A stretch of 64,000 nucleotides of DNA, taken from assembly GCA_030054145.1 (NCBI GenBank), contig JASGCK010000004.1, positions 194,521 through 258,520 of the forward strand, read 5' to 3'. The translations under genes were made by a program, and so were the position numbers. This document shows, in pieces, positions 46,163-55,471 of the stretch. The stretch comes from Cytophagales bacterium. Its GTDB lineage: Bacteria > Pseudomonadota > Gammaproteobacteria > Burkholderiales > Burkholderiaceae_C. Below the pieces are notes generated by a model, which searched no databases, was not told where the DNA came from, and saw only the letters and a program-made list of their open reading frames with translations. The first letter of the stretch is position 1. Every line of letters starts with the position of its first letter.

Positions 46163-47365
46163 TTATCGCAAAAGCATCACCACCGCCCGCGCCTCCATTG
46201 CCAGCCCCTCGCCCACAGGCCCCATCTTCTCGGCGGTCTTGGCTTTGACGTTGACTTGGGCCGTCTCCAGTCCCAGCGCGGCGCTTAGATTGTTTCGCAT
46301 CGCCTCAATATGCGGCGCTAGCTTGGGCGCTTGGGCGATCACCGTGCTATCGACGTTGCCAATCTGCCAGCCGCCCTCTCGCACCAGCGCTGCCGTGTGC
46401 TGGAGTAAGGCCATCGAGTCCGCGCCTTGGTAGCGCGGGTCGGTATCGGGGAAGTGTTTACCAATATCGCCCAGTGCCGCCGCGCCCAAGAGGGCATCGG
46501 TGATGGCGTGACACAGCGCGTCTGCGTCGGAGTGCCCGAGCAGGCCTTTGCTAAACGGAATCAATACGCCGCCCAGCACGAGTGGCCTACCAACGACCAG
46601 CTGATGTGTGTCCCAGCCTTCGCCAATTCTGAATGTGGGCGTGCTTGTCATGCGCGTCTTTCTGCTTTGCAAAATCGCCTCAGCCAAAGCGAAGTCTTCG
46701 GGATATGTCACTTTGAAGTTTTGGCTGGAAGCCTTGACCAGCTTAGGTTGTAGGCCGATGCTCTCTAAGGCACTAGATTCGTCGGTTACAGCGATGCCTG
46801 CCTGCAAAGCCTTATCCAGTGCGGCTTGCAGAGCACCCACTCGAAACATTTGCGGGGTTTGAGCCACCCATTTATCCGCGCGGTCAACGGTTGCATCAAT
46901 CCGCTCGCCCATGCCCGATTTCAGCGTATCCGCCACGGGGCAAGCCAACAGACCACCCACCGCGTCAGCCTGACATTCGTCAATCAGGTGATTGATCTGC
47001 TCGGTTGTGATCAAACACCGCGCCGCATCGTGTACCAATACCCAATCGGTACTGCTGCAGCCCTTATCCAGCAAGGCTTGCAGGCCATTTTTTACTGTAT
47101 CAGCACGGGTTGCACCGCCGCAATAGACGACCTGCGCAGCAGCATGAAACGTTGCAAACGTCGCATCATCTGGCGAGACCACCACAACCGTTTTGCCGAT
47201 GCGAGTCACCCCGGCAAAAGCATCCAGTGTGTGCAGCACCATTGGCCTGCCAGCAATCGTTTGGTATTGCTTGGGGGCATCGCCGCCCGCACGCAAGCCT
47301 GCGCCTGCGCAGGGGATGAGAGCGAAAAACCGCGCGGTCAAATGCTGATTTGAATTTGGATGCAT
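46163..47365 (-). CDS. ispDF: IspD-IspF bifunctional fusion (MEP pathway)
   Basis: A 400-residue fusion of two isoprenoid enzymes. Residues 1 to about 233 are IspD (CTP + MEP to CDP-ME): [29 protein letters not shown]. Residues 239-400 are IspF (MEcPP synthase): [14 protein letters not shown] (metal D-x-H), [31 protein letters not shown]. Met239 sits exactly where a free-standing IspF would start, which suggests fusion of neighbouring ispD and ispF genes. IspE is not in the window. Confidence 0.95.
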   Translation of the reverse strand: MHPNSNQHLTARFFALIPCAGAGLRAGGDAPKQYQTIAGRPMVLHTLDAFAGVTRIGKTVVVVSPDDATFATFHAAAQVVYCGGATRADTVKNGLQALLDKGCSSTDWVLVHDAARCLITTEQINHLIDECQADAVGGLLACPVADTLKSGMGERIDATVDRADKWVAQTPQMFRVGALQAALDKALQAGIAVTDESSALESIGLQPKLVKASSQNFKVTYPEDFALAEAILQSRKTRMTSTPTFRIGEGWDTHQLVVGRPLVLGGVLIPFSKGLLGHSDADALCHAITDALLGAAALGDIGKHFPDTDPRYQGADSMALLQHTAALVREGGWQIGNVDSTVIAQAPKLAPHIEAMRNNLSAALGLETAQVNVKAKTAEKMGPVGEGLAMEARAVVMLLR

Positions 47366-47390
47366 CTATGCATTCTAAAATTGATTGCTT

Positions 47391-50300
47391 ATGGATTTAC
47401 CCAAACTAAAAGCGGGGCAGCGGTTTTCGCTTGCCAAACCCGCAGGCTCTGGCGATGCACTGCTGATTGCACAACTAGCGAATCGGGACAAAGCCGAGCA
47501 CAAGATCACGGCCATCGTGTGCGCGGACGCGGCTGACGCGCAGCGTTTGCTGGTGGAGCTGCCCTTCTTCGCCCCTGATGTGCGCTGCACGCTCTTCCCC
47601 GATTGGGAGACGCTGCCCTACGACAGCTTTTCGCCGCACCAAGATTTAATCTCGCAGCGGCTAGCGACGCTGTGGCAAATTAAAAATGGCGAAGCAGATG
47701 CGGTCATCATCCCCGCCACCACAGCGCTCTATCGCTTGGCGCCGCCTGCTTTTTTGGCGGGCTATACGTTTCACTTCAAAGCCAAGCAACAACTGCAAGA
47801 GGCCAAACTCAAAGCGCAGCTCACACTGGCGGGCTACAACCACGTCACGCAGGTAGTCAGCCCTGGCGAATACGCCGTGCGCGGCGGTTTGATTGACCTC
47901 TTCCCTATGGGTTCGCCCATGCCGTATCGCGTCGATTTATTCGATGACGTGATCGACTCCATCCGCAGCTTTGATCCCGATACCCAGCGCTCGCTCTATC
48001 CCGTGCCTGAGCTGCGCTTGCTGCCTGGGCGCGAATTCCCGCTGGACGAAAGCGCACGCGGAATGTTCCGCAACCGTTGGCGCGAACTGCTGGAGGGCGA
48101 CCCGACCAAGAGCCGCATCTACAAAGAAATGGGCAATGGCATTGCGACGGCGGGCATCGAGTATTACCTGCCGCTGTTCTTTGAAAACACCGCGACCGTG
48201 TTTGACTATGTAGGCGAATCGGCGACCTTGGTTTTGCATGGCGATTTGGAAGCACCGCTGCAACAATTTTGGCAGGACACCACGGATCGTTATCGCATTT
48301 TGCGCAACGACCCCGACCGCCCTGCACTCGCGCCTGAGCATTTGTTTTTACGAACGGACGAGTTTTATCAAGCGACTAAGTCCTATGCGGCACTGGCGCT
48401 CAAGGCATCGACCCCCTCGGTATCGACCCCCTCGGTATCTACCCCCTCGCCCCCCTCGCCCCTCGCGGCAGAAGGCTGGCGTGAGGGGGCGCGGGACAAA
48501 ACAATCGCCCCACTTCCTACACTCGCCGCCAATCGTGCTGCTGAGGCGCCACTGGCCAATCTAACCGCGCATCTGCTGGCCAGCCCGCATCGCGTCTTGC
48601 TACTTGCTGAGAGCAAAGGTCGCCAAGAATCGTTGTTAGATTTTTTGCGTGCCTCGCACATCTCGCCCGTGGGCTTTGCCTCTTTAGAAGAGTTTCAAAC
48701 AAGCGACGAGAAAGTCGGCATCACCACCGCAGCGCTGTACGCAGGCTTTGCTTGGAACGAATCAAACATTGATTTCGTGACCGAAACCGAGCTCTTTGCC
48801 AGCAGCCCGACCCAACGGCGCAGCAAACGTGGGCAAGAGAAGACCACCGATTTGGACGTGCTAATTAAAGACTTAGCGGAACTCAATATTGGCGACCCCG
48901 TGGTTCATGCTTCGCACGGCATTGGGCGATATCGTGGACTGGTTCATTTAGATTTAGGGCAAGCCAGGACCGATCAAGACGACGCGAACAATGCGCAAGA
49001 GTTCCTGCATTTGGAATACGCGAATGAAGCCGTGCTCTACGTGCCCGTCGCCGCCTTGCACCTCATTAGCCGCTATACAGGCGTGAGCCCCGACGAAGCG
49101 CCGCTGCATCGCCTTGGCTCCGACCAGTGGAACAAAGCCAAGCGCAAAGCCGCGCAGCAAGTGCGCGACAGCGCCGCAGAACTCTTAAACATTTACGCCC
49201 GCCGCGCCGCACGTGAGGGCTTTGCGTTTCGTTTCCACGCGCACGACTACGAAGTTTTTGCGAGCGACTTTGGCTTTGAAGAAACGCCCGATCAAAAAGC
49301 AGCCATTCACGCCGTGGTGCAAGACATGATCTCGCCGCGCCCCATGGACAGGCTGGTTTGCGGCGATGTGGGTTTTGGCAAAACCGAAGTCGCCCTGCGC
49401 GCCGCCTTTATCGCCGTGCTGGGCGGCAAACAAGTTGCCTTTCTTGCACCCACCACGCTGCTTGCCGAGCAACACTATCAAACGCTAGTTGATCGCTTCG
49501 CCAAGTGGCCAATTCGTATTGCCGAGATGTCGCGCTTTCGCACGGCCAAAGAGATTACCGCCGCACAAAAAGGTATGGCGGACGGCACGCTAGATATCGT
49601 CGTGGGCACGCACAAGCTCTTATCCAAAGACACGCATTTCAAGGATTTGGGGCTGCTCATCATCGACGAGGAACACCGCTTTGGCGTGCAGCACAAAGAA
49701 GCCATGAAGTCGCTGCGTGCCCAGGTTGATGTGCTCACACTGACCGCAACGCCAATCCCGCGCACACTGGGCATGGCGCTAGAAGGAATGCGTGATTTAT
49801 CGGTGATTGCGACCGCGCCGCAGCGCCGCTTAGCGATCAAAACTTTTGTTCGCAGTGAAGATAAAAGCGTCATCCGCGAAGCGCTTTTGAGAGAGATCAA
49901 ACGCGGCGGGCAATGCTACTTTTTGCACAATGATGTGGCAACGATGAGAAACCGCCTCGCGCAGCTGACCGAGCTATTGCCCGAAGCGCGAATCCAAATC
50001 GCCCACGGCCAAATGCCCGAACGCGAGCTAGAGCGTGTCATGCGGGACTTTGTGGCGCAGCGGTTCAATGTGCTTTTGTGCTCCACCATCATCGAGACGG
50101 GTATCGACGTGCCCACCGCCAACACCATCGTGATGAGTCACGCCGACAAGTTTGGACTGGCGCAGCTGCACCAACTGCGCGGACGAGTAGGACGCAGTCA
50201 TCATCAGGCTTATGCCTATTTGCTGGTGCCCGATATTCAAAGCCTCACCAAGCAAGCGCAGCAAAGGCTAGACGCGATTCAAGGCATGGAGGAGCTCGGC

Positions 50301-50915
50301 TCTGGTTTTTATTTGGCGATGCACGATCTGGAGATTCGCGGCGCAGGCGACGTGCTGGGAGACAACCAAAGCGGCAATATGCAGGAGGTGGGATTTCAGC
50401 TCTATAACGAGATGTTGGCACAGGCCGTGCGTGCGCTCAAAGCAGGCAAAGAGCCCGACCTCATGCGCCCCCTGCACGCCACGACCGAGATCAATTTGCA
50501 CACGCCAGCGCTGCTGCCCAAAGACTATTGCGGCGATGTGCATCTGCGTTTGTCGTTCTACAAAAAACTGGCGACTGCAAAAGATAACGATGCCGTGAGT
50601 AGCTTGCTGGAAGAACTCGTTGATCGTTTTGGCAAGCTGCCTGAGCAAGCCCAGGCCCTCATCGACACGCACCGTCTGCGTGTGCTGTGCGAGCCCTACG
50701 GTGTCCACAAAATAGACGCTGCGCTTGGGGTCATCATCATTACCTTCAAACCAAACGCGCCAATTGATCCGCAAAGCATCATTCATTTGATGCAGCGCAA
50801 TCGCCACATCAAACTGGCGGGGAATGACAAATTGCGCATCGAAAAAGCAATTGAAAAAGCCACCGACCGCGCCCACATGGTGCGCGATGTTTTAAAGAGT
50901 TTGCAGCTCGTATGA
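47391..50915 (+). CDS. mfd: transcription-repair coupling factor Mfd
   Basis: A 1174-residue SF2 translocase. UvrB-like N-terminal region, CarD-like RNA-polymerase-interacting domain (IGDPVVHASHGIGRYRGL, about residue 500), P-loop GDVGFGKTEVALRAAF (about 660), DEEHRFGV (about 760), TATPIPRTLGMAL, and the C-terminal TRCF domain. It removes stalled RNA polymerase and recruits UvrA. The ATG at 47391 is preferred over an upstream TTG. Residues about 338-372 hold an in-frame Ser-Thr-Pro insertion from repeats, in a linker region before the CarD-like part. Confidence 0.96.
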   Translation: MDLPKLKAGQRFSLAKPAGSGDALLIAQLANRDKAEHKITAIVCADAADAQRLLVELPFFAPDVRCTLFPDWETLPYDSFSPHQDLISQRLATLWQIKNGEADAVIIPATTALYRLAPPAFLAGYTFHFKAKQQLQEAKLKAQLTLAGYNHVTQVVSPGEYAVRGGLIDLFPMGSPMPYRVDLFDDVIDSIRSFDPDTQRSLYPVPELRLLPGREFPLDESARGMFRNRWRELLEGDPTKSRIYKEMGNGIATAGIEYYLPLFFENTATVFDYVGESATLVLHGDLEAPLQQFWQDTTDRYRILRNDPDRPALAPEHLFLRTDEFYQATKSYAALALKASTPSVSTPSVSTPSPPSPLAAEGWREGARDKTIAPLPTLAANRAAEAPLANLTAHLLASPHRVLLLAESKGRQESLLDFLRASHISPVGFASLEEFQTSDEKVGITTAALYAGFAWNESNIDFVTETELFASSPTQRRSKRGQEKTTDLDVLIKDLAELNIGDPVVHASHGIGRYRGLVHLDLGQARTDQDDANNAQEFLHLEYANEAVLYVPVAALHLISRYTGVSPDEAPLHRLGSDQWNKAKRKAAQQVRDSAAELLNIYARRAAREGFAFRFHAHDYEVFASDFGFEETPDQKAAIHAVVQDMISPRPMDRLVCGDVGFGKTEVALRAAFIAVLGGKQVAFLAPTTLLAEQHYQTLVDRFAKWPIRIAEMSRFRTAKEITAAQKGMADGTLDIVVGTHKLLSKDTHFKDLGLLIIDEEHRFGVQHKEAMKSLRAQVDVLTLTATPIPRTLGMALEGMRDLSVIATAPQRRLAIKTFVRSEDKSVIREALLREIKRGGQCYFLHNDVATMRNRLAQLTELLPEARIQIAHGQMPERELERVMRDFVAQRFNVLLCSTIIETGIDVPTANTIVMSHADKFGLAQLHQLRGRVGRSHHQAYAYLLVPDIQSLTKQAQQRLDAIQGMEELGSGFYLAMHDLEIRGAGDVLGDNQSGNMQEVGFQLYNEMLAQAVRALKAGKEPDLMRPLHATTEINLHTPALLPKDYCGDVHLRLSFYKKLATAKDNDAVSSLLEELVDRFGKLPEQAQALIDTHRLRVLCEPYGVHKIDAALGVIIITFKPNAPIDPQSIIHLMQRNRHIKLAGNDKLRIEKAIEKATDRAHMVRDVLKSLQLV
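48407..48500. repeat. 15-bp x3 tandem repeat plus palindrome-like sequence inside mfd
   Basis: Three units of ATCGACCCCCTCGGT type (48407-48451) encode Ser-Thr-Pro-Ser-Val, followed by a C/G-rich imperfect inverted repeat (CCCCTCGCGGCAG ... GGCGTGAGGGG). Everything stays in frame. Confidence 0.88.
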
Positions 50916-50925
50916 CGCAACTCGC

Positions 50926-52974
50926 ATGGCGCACCCAGTGAGGCTCTCCGATCACGACATCAACACACGCACGCACGCGGCGGTGGCGGCTTATCACGCC
51001 GCCGACAAGGCCACCGCAAAGCGCCTATGCGACGACATTTTGGCCGCCATGCCCACGCATCCGTATGCGCTCAACCTCGTCGCCGTGATGGCTATGGAAG
51101 CTGCTCATTTGGAGCAAGCGCTGGATGTGTTTGATCGCTTAATAGATGCCCATCCTGACGATGCGCAAGGCCTGAGCAATCGACGCATCTGTATTGAGCG
51201 AATGTGCCAGCCAAACAATCAGTGGCTACGTCTTGGTTTTCACTACTACCAAACAGGGCGCGTGCGCAAAGCGATTGACGTGTATCGCCAGGCCATTGCC
51301 AAAGGGGCGGCAAACGACAACATCCATGGCAACTTGGGTGCGCATCTGCAAGATTTAGGCGATTGGGACGAGGCTGAACGCCAATACCAGCTGGCTCTGG
51401 CGCTCAATCCCGCGCACACGGGAACACTTTACAACTTGGGGCATTTGCTGAGTCTCCAGCACAAACATAGCCAGGCCGAAGCGGCGCTGCGCCAAGCGAT
51501 TGCACTCAAACCCGATTACGCCGATGCGCACTTATCGCTGGGGCATTTACTGGCGCAAGCAGGCGAGTTGGATGCGGCTATGCGCTGCTTCGATGTAGCC
51601 GATGCGCTCACACCGAAAAGCCCACTGCCGCCCACGGCCAAGCTGTTTAACCTTGCCTATGACCCCAGTACGACGGCACGCGAGATGTATGCGCTGGCTG
51701 TACGGGCTGCAAGCCACATGGGAGCAGCAGCGGTGGATTCCCGCCTGCGCGGGAATGACATAAAGAGCGGGCATGATGCGAAGAACGGGGATGATGCGAA
51801 GAGTGGGAATGTTACGAAGAGCGGGGATGACACGCATAGAGAAGAGGAACAATCTAGCGCGGATAAAAAAATAAAAATCGGTTTCGTCTCGGGCGATTTC
51901 AAAGATCATCCTGTTGGTTACTTTTTAGAAAATTTGCTCCGCCACGTCAACCGCGAGCGTTTTGAATGGCACGTGTTTTCTAACTACGAATCCAGCGATG
52001 CGGTCGCAAGCAGATTGCGCACGCTGGCCAGTCGTTGGACAGATATTGCTGGGCAAAGCGACGTGGCTGCAAGAGCGCTCATCACGCAAGCGGGCATTGA
52101 CATTTTGTTTGATCTCTCGGGTCACACGGCTCTGCACCGCTTGCCGTTATTTGCCAGTCGTTCACCATCGAGTTCGGTGCCTGTACAAATCACGTGGCTG
52201 GGTTGGCACGACACGACGGGCTTGGCAAACATGGACTATTTGCTCACCGACCGCGCCTCGATGCCGCCCGCGCGACAAGCAAACGGCTCGCCCTATGTCA
52301 CCGAGCAACCGCTTTATCTACCGCGCACACGGCTATGCATGATGCCACCCCAAAATGCGCCTGCCATTTCCGCGCAGCCCATGCTACGCAAGGGATTGGA
52401 GGGTTGCATCACATTTGGCTCCATGCAAATTGTGGCAAAACTATCCAGCATTTCACTTCAATTATGGGCACGCATTTTGCGCGAAGTACCCAGCGCACGC
52501 CTCATCATTCGCACCAAACAATTCCGCGAAATTGCAGTGATGGAGCGATTCAAAATCAAATGCGAAACGCATGGTTTGCCGATGACGCGTGTTGATTTAT
52601 TGCCGCCTTTGGGGCGTGGCGATTATCTCGCCAGCTACGAGCACATCGATATCTTGCTAGACAGTTACCCCTACCCTGGCGGCACAACCACCGCCGAAGC
52701 CCTGTGGATGGGCGTTCCAACTATTACGATGGGCGGCAACACCATGATCTCGCGCCAAGGCGTGAGTTTGCTAACCGCAGCAGGATTGCAGGGTTGGATT
52801 GCCACATCACAAGATGACTACGTGGCCAAGGCTGTCTACTGGGCAAGTCATGCAACCGAGCTACAAACCTTGCGCAGCGGGCTTCGCGAGCAAGTAGCAA
52901 AAACGGCGCTGTTTGATGGCGTGCAATTTGCGCGAGATTTTGAGGCGGCAGTCTCATCGGTCATTCCCGCGTAG
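50926..52974 (+). CDS. TPR protein with O-GlcNAc-transferase-like (SPINDLY/GT41) domain
   Basis: A 682-residue protein. Residues about 20-270 are tetratricopeptide repeats (HGNLGAHLQDLGDWDEAERQY, LYNLGHLLSLQHKHSQAEAAL, AHLSLGHLLAQAGELDAAMR). Residues about 310-680 are the GT41 catalytic region: IGFVSGDFKDHPVGYFLE, DILFDLSGHTALHRLPLFA, VQITWLGWHDTTGLANMDYLLTD (in parts), FGSMQIVAKLS and LLDSYPYPGGTTTAEALWMGVP. Bacterial members glycosylate proteins or act in surface glycans. Between TPRs and catalytic part (about residues 270-306) lies an in-frame repeat insertion. It starts 11 bases after mfd. Confidence 0.9.
   Translation: MAHPVRLSDHDINTRTHAAVAAYHAADKATAKRLCDDILAAMPTHPYALNLVAVMAMEAAHLEQALDVFDRLIDAHPDDAQGLSNRRICIERMCQPNNQWLRLGFHYYQTGRVRKAIDVYRQAIAKGAANDNIHGNLGAHLQDLGDWDEAERQYQLALALNPAHTGTLYNLGHLLSLQHKHSQAEAALRQAIALKPDYADAHLSLGHLLAQAGELDAAMRCFDVADALTPKSPLPPTAKLFNLAYDPSTTAREMYALAVRAASHMGAAAVDSRLRGNDIKSGHDAKNGDDAKSGNVTKSGDDTHREEEQSSADKKIKIGFVSGDFKDHPVGYFLENLLRHVNRERFEWHVFSNYESSDAVASRLRTLASRWTDIAGQSDVAARALITQAGIDILFDLSGHTALHRLPLFASRSPSSSVPVQITWLGWHDTTGLANMDYLLTDRASMPPARQANGSPYVTEQPLYLPRTRLCMMPPQNAPAISAQPMLRKGLEGCITFGSMQIVAKLSSISLQLWARILREVPSARLIIRTKQFREIAVMERFKIKCETHGLPMTRVDLLPPLGRGDYLASYEHIDILLDSYPYPGGTTTAEALWMGVPTITMGGNTMISRQGVSLLTAAGLQGWIATSQDDYVAKAVYWASHATELQTLRSGLREQVAKTALFDGVQFARDFEAAVSSVIPA
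51737..51840. repeat. palindrome plus 18-bp x5 tandem repeat inside the TPR glycosyltransferase gene
   Basis: ATTCCCGC-CTGC-GCGGGAAT (51737-51756) is followed by five 18-base units (51751-51840), the first of which starts in the right arm (GGGAATGACATAAAGAGC, then GGGCATGATGCGAAGAAC and variants). They encode GNDIKS/GHDAKN-type hexapeptides, in frame. Confidence 0.92.
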
Positions 52975-52995
52975 TCAGGAATGACAGCAGCTGAT

Positions 52996-53553
52996 CTAGC
53001 CGTGCAACCTTGAGTTCTTTGGCAAGTGCGCCATTAAAAACTCCATTTGATCCGCCAAAATTTTGCGGTTCCGCAGGATGAAATCCTCCCAAAGGCTTGG
53101 CACATAAGGCGTGTAGAGCAGCGGCATATTGGCTTGTTCGGGTGTTCGATTGCTTTTGCGGTGATTGCAACTTTTGCACGCGGTGACGATATTCATCCAC
53201 GTATCTTGACCTTTTTGCCCGTAAGGGATGATGTGCTCGCGCGTCAGCAGCTCAGTTAAAAATTGATCACCGCAATACGCACAGAGGTTGCGGTCGCGCA
53301 TGAACAATTTGCTATTCGTAATTCCTGGCCTAGCGCTAAAGGGATTGATTTTTGGCACGCCTTTGGTGCCGATGATCGAGCTAATCGTGATGCTAGATTG
53401 GATGCCCGTGATGGCGTTTGTACCGCCTCGGTAAGTTGCAATGGGCGCTCCTGTTTCCCAGCGCACTTCGTCTGCCGCGTAGTGCAGCACAGCCTGTTCT
53501 AGGCTAATCCAAGATTGCGGCAGACCACCGCCCGATAACTTGAGAACTTTCAC
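52996..53553 (-). CDS. HNH endonuclease family protein
   Basis: A 185-residue protein with a C-terminal HNH domain: CAYCGDQF (first zinc knuckle), LTREHIIPYGQKGQDTW (catalytic HxxP), and CKSCNHRKSNRTP (Asn/second knuckle). The N-terminal 90 residues are family-typical of free-standing bacterial HNH genes next to housekeeping genes, often restriction-like or of unknown role. Convergent with the TPR gene; no partner methyltransferase is seen. Confidence 0.9.
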   Translation of the reverse strand: MKVLKLSGGGLPQSWISLEQAVLHYAADEVRWETGAPIATYRGGTNAITGIQSSITISSIIGTKGVPKINPFSARPGITNSKLFMRDRNLCAYCGDQFLTELLTREHIIPYGQKGQDTWMNIVTACKSCNHRKSNRTPEQANMPLLYTPYVPSLWEDFILRNRKILADQMEFLMAHLPKNSRLHG

Positions 53554-53637
53554 CGATAGCTCCTTTCGTTCCCCCCAATATAACCTATCGCTGTGACGAG
53601 CTAGCGCCGAGTTGGCGCTTAGAGATAATCAGAGGCT

Positions 53638-54657
53638 ATGCATATCTCTCGCGGCCTGCCTCGCCAATCATTCATACGACCTTGCGCCCTCACCATTGGG
53701 AACTTTGATGGCGTTCATTTGGGACACCAAGCCATACTGCGCGAGCTAAAAAAAGAGGCCGATGTGCGCGGACTAGCCACTTGCGTGATGACGTTTGCGC
53801 CTCATCCAAGAGAGTATTTCGCGCCGCGATCTGCGCCTAACTCTGCGCCCAACTCCGTGCCTAAGCGCATCCACACACTACGCGACAAGATCGCCGCCAT
53901 GAAAGACTGCGGCATCGACCACGTGGTCATCCTGCCATTCAACAAGCGGCTAGCTAGCATGAGTCCTGAGTCGTTCGTCCTCGATATTTTGAGCGGCAGC
54001 TTGCAAACCAAGCTCTTGTTGATCGGTGACGACTTCAAATTTGGCGCGAAGCGTGCCGGCGACTTCAAACTACTCGCCTCGCTGGCAAGCCAATCAGGAT
54101 ATGAGCTTGCAGCCATGCCATCTGTAGAAGCCCACGGGATAAGGGTTTCCAGCAGTGCCGTGCGTAGCGCCCTAGCAGAGGGGCGATTAACCGATGCAGT
54201 TGCGCTACTTGGCCGCGCCTATTCGATCAGCGGACACGTCATTCACGGCGCAAAACTGGGACGCACACTTGGCGTGCCCACGCTCAACCTTGCCTTCAAA
54301 CATCCGCATCCCGCAGCCGCAGGCATTTTTGTCGTGCGCGTGTTTGGACTTGCCGATACGCCATTGCGCGGCGTTGCCAATTTTGGAACTCGCCCAGCGC
54401 TGGACCCCAGCGACGTAAACGGCGGACGCGTGCTACTGGAAACCTATTGCCTAGACTGGCCTAAAGCCCTTGGCCGCGAAGGTGGCTACGGTAAAATCAT
54501 CCGCGTTGAGCTGCTGCACAAACTGCATGACGAGCTCGCCTACGATGGGCTGGAGTCGCTCAAAGCGGGCATTGCTAGCGACATTGCTTTGGCTAAAGAA
54601 ATTTTTCTAAAATTTGAAAAGGAATACTTCTATGATTACAGCAAAAGAAGCCGTTGA
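53638..54657 (+). CDS. ribF: bifunctional riboflavin kinase / FAD synthetase
   Basis: A 339-residue RibF. N-terminal adenylyltransferase (LTIGNFDGVHLGHQAILREL, FAPHPREYF, DDFKFG, SSSAVRSALAEG); C-terminal kinase (GAKLGRTLGVPTLNLAFK, GVANFGTRPAL, and E in LLETYCLDW). It converts riboflavin to FMN and FAD. It is 10-20 residues longer than usual, partly because of a Ser-Ala-Pro-Asn repeat (residues about 65-76) made by a tandem repeat. Its 3' end overlaps the next small gene by 26 bases. Confidence 0.95.
   Translation: MHISRGLPRQSFIRPCALTIGNFDGVHLGHQAILRELKKEADVRGLATCVMTFAPHPREYFAPRSAPNSAPNSVPKRIHTLRDKIAAMKDCGIDHVVILPFNKRLASMSPESFVLDILSGSLQTKLLLIGDDFKFGAKRAGDFKLLASLASQSGYELAAMPSVEAHGIRVSSSAVRSALAEGRLTDAVALLGRAYSISGHVIHGAKLGRTLGVPTLNLAFKHPHPAAAGIFVVRVFGLADTPLRGVANFGTRPALDPSDVNGGRVLLETYCLDWPKALGREGGYGKIIRVELLHKLHDELAYDGLESLKAGIASDIALAKEIFLKFEKEYFYDYSKRSR
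53830..53865 (+). repeat. 12-bp x3 tandem repeat inside ribF
   Basis: Three units of TCTGCGCCTAAC type encode Ser-Ala-Pro-Asn, Ser-Ala-Pro-Asn and Ser-Val-Pro-Lys, between FAPHPREYF and the following helix. The unit length is a multiple of three. Confidence 0.85.
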
Positions 54658-54931
54658 ATCCGCAAAAAAATATCTTATTGATCTGAATGGAAATCAACAG
54701 TTAAAGGATTTGGCGCTAGAGGGCGTGAGCTTCCACAATGGTCCTCCGTCCGCATGGCGTGTTGTTTTAGGCTACTACGAAAAACGCAACATCAGCTCAT
54801 TTGGTAGCACAACTATCATGCCGTCAAACACGCTCAAACTTATCGAAAATCGGGTTTATAAAACGATTGAAGTGCAAGCGGACGACGGACAATTTCTCGC
54901 TCTCAATTCACGCTTTGCAGACTTGCCATAA
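54632..54931 (+). CDS. 99-residue protein of unknown function, upstream of a PIN-like gene
   Basis: A small protein starting MITAKEAVESAKKYLIDL, with AWRVVLGYYEKRN in the middle, a pattern (ITAKEAV ... W-x-V-x-L-G-Y) I associate with small proteins that precede PIN-like genes, though I cannot name the family. AAAAGG lies before the ATG at 54632. It overlaps the end of ribF and is followed 5 bases later by a PIN-like gene, so an antitoxin or partner role is possible. Confidence 0.6.
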   Translation: MITAKEAVESAKKYLIDLNGNQQLKDLALEGVSFHNGPPSAWRVVLGYYEKRNISSFGSTTIMPSNTLKLIENRVYKTIEVQADDGQFLALNSRFADLP

Positions 54932-54936
54932 GTATT

Positions 54937-55440
54937 TTGAAAAAAATCGTTGAGCCGCGTCTCGTTAATTTTTCAAAAATTGCCGTCATTGATACCAACT
55001 TGCTTTTGTTACTTGTGACAGGCTTAGTTGACAAGACGCAAATTGGTGTTGCCGAACGGCTCAAGCAATACAGCGTCAATCAGTTCAATGTGCTGCATCA
55101 CTTATGCTTGAGCTTTAAGCAAAGAACAACAACTCCTCATATCCTTGCCGAAACATCCAATCTTGGAAGAAAAATATTTCATAGCCGTAAGCAGTTTGAA
55201 TTTGCAGAACAACTCTCACAACTCATCGGTAGCACCATCAAGCCATGGGACGAACATCACATCTCGCTGCGAGAAACTAATTTAAAGGTGCATGGACTAT
55301 TTGGACTCACCGACGCAACATTGCTGCATTTATCAGACGAACACCTCGTTATTAGTGATGATGGTCCACTCACTAATTTTTTGCACAACAACGGCAAACA
55401 CACTCTACGATTTATCGATGTCTGGGAACACATAGACTAA
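54937..55440 (+). CDS. PIN-like nuclease domain protein
   Basis: A 167-residue protein with an apparent PIN acidic set: D in IAVIDTNLLLLLV, E in PHILAETSNLG, D in FGLTDATLLHL and D in VISDDGPLTNFL. This layout suggests a Mg-dependent RNase (VapC-like toxin fold). The start is probably the TTG at 54937, 5 bases after the previous stop; no ribosome binding site is visible, suggesting translational coupling. Confidence 0.7.
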   Translation: MKKIVEPRLVNFSKIAVIDTNLLLLLVTGLVDKTQIGVAERLKQYSVNQFNVLHHLCLSFKQRTTTPHILAETSNLGRKIFHSRKQFEFAEQLSQLIGSTIKPWDEHHISLRETNLKVHGLFGLTDATLLHLSDEHLVISDDGPLTNFLHNNGKHTLRFIDVWEHID

Positions 55441-55471
55441 CCTTAACGCCATCACATCCAACCACTGACAC

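Noticed and set aside
52996..53553. HNH gene as part of a restriction or defence system
   Set aside because: It stands alone with no methyltransferase, helicase or other defence partner nearby.
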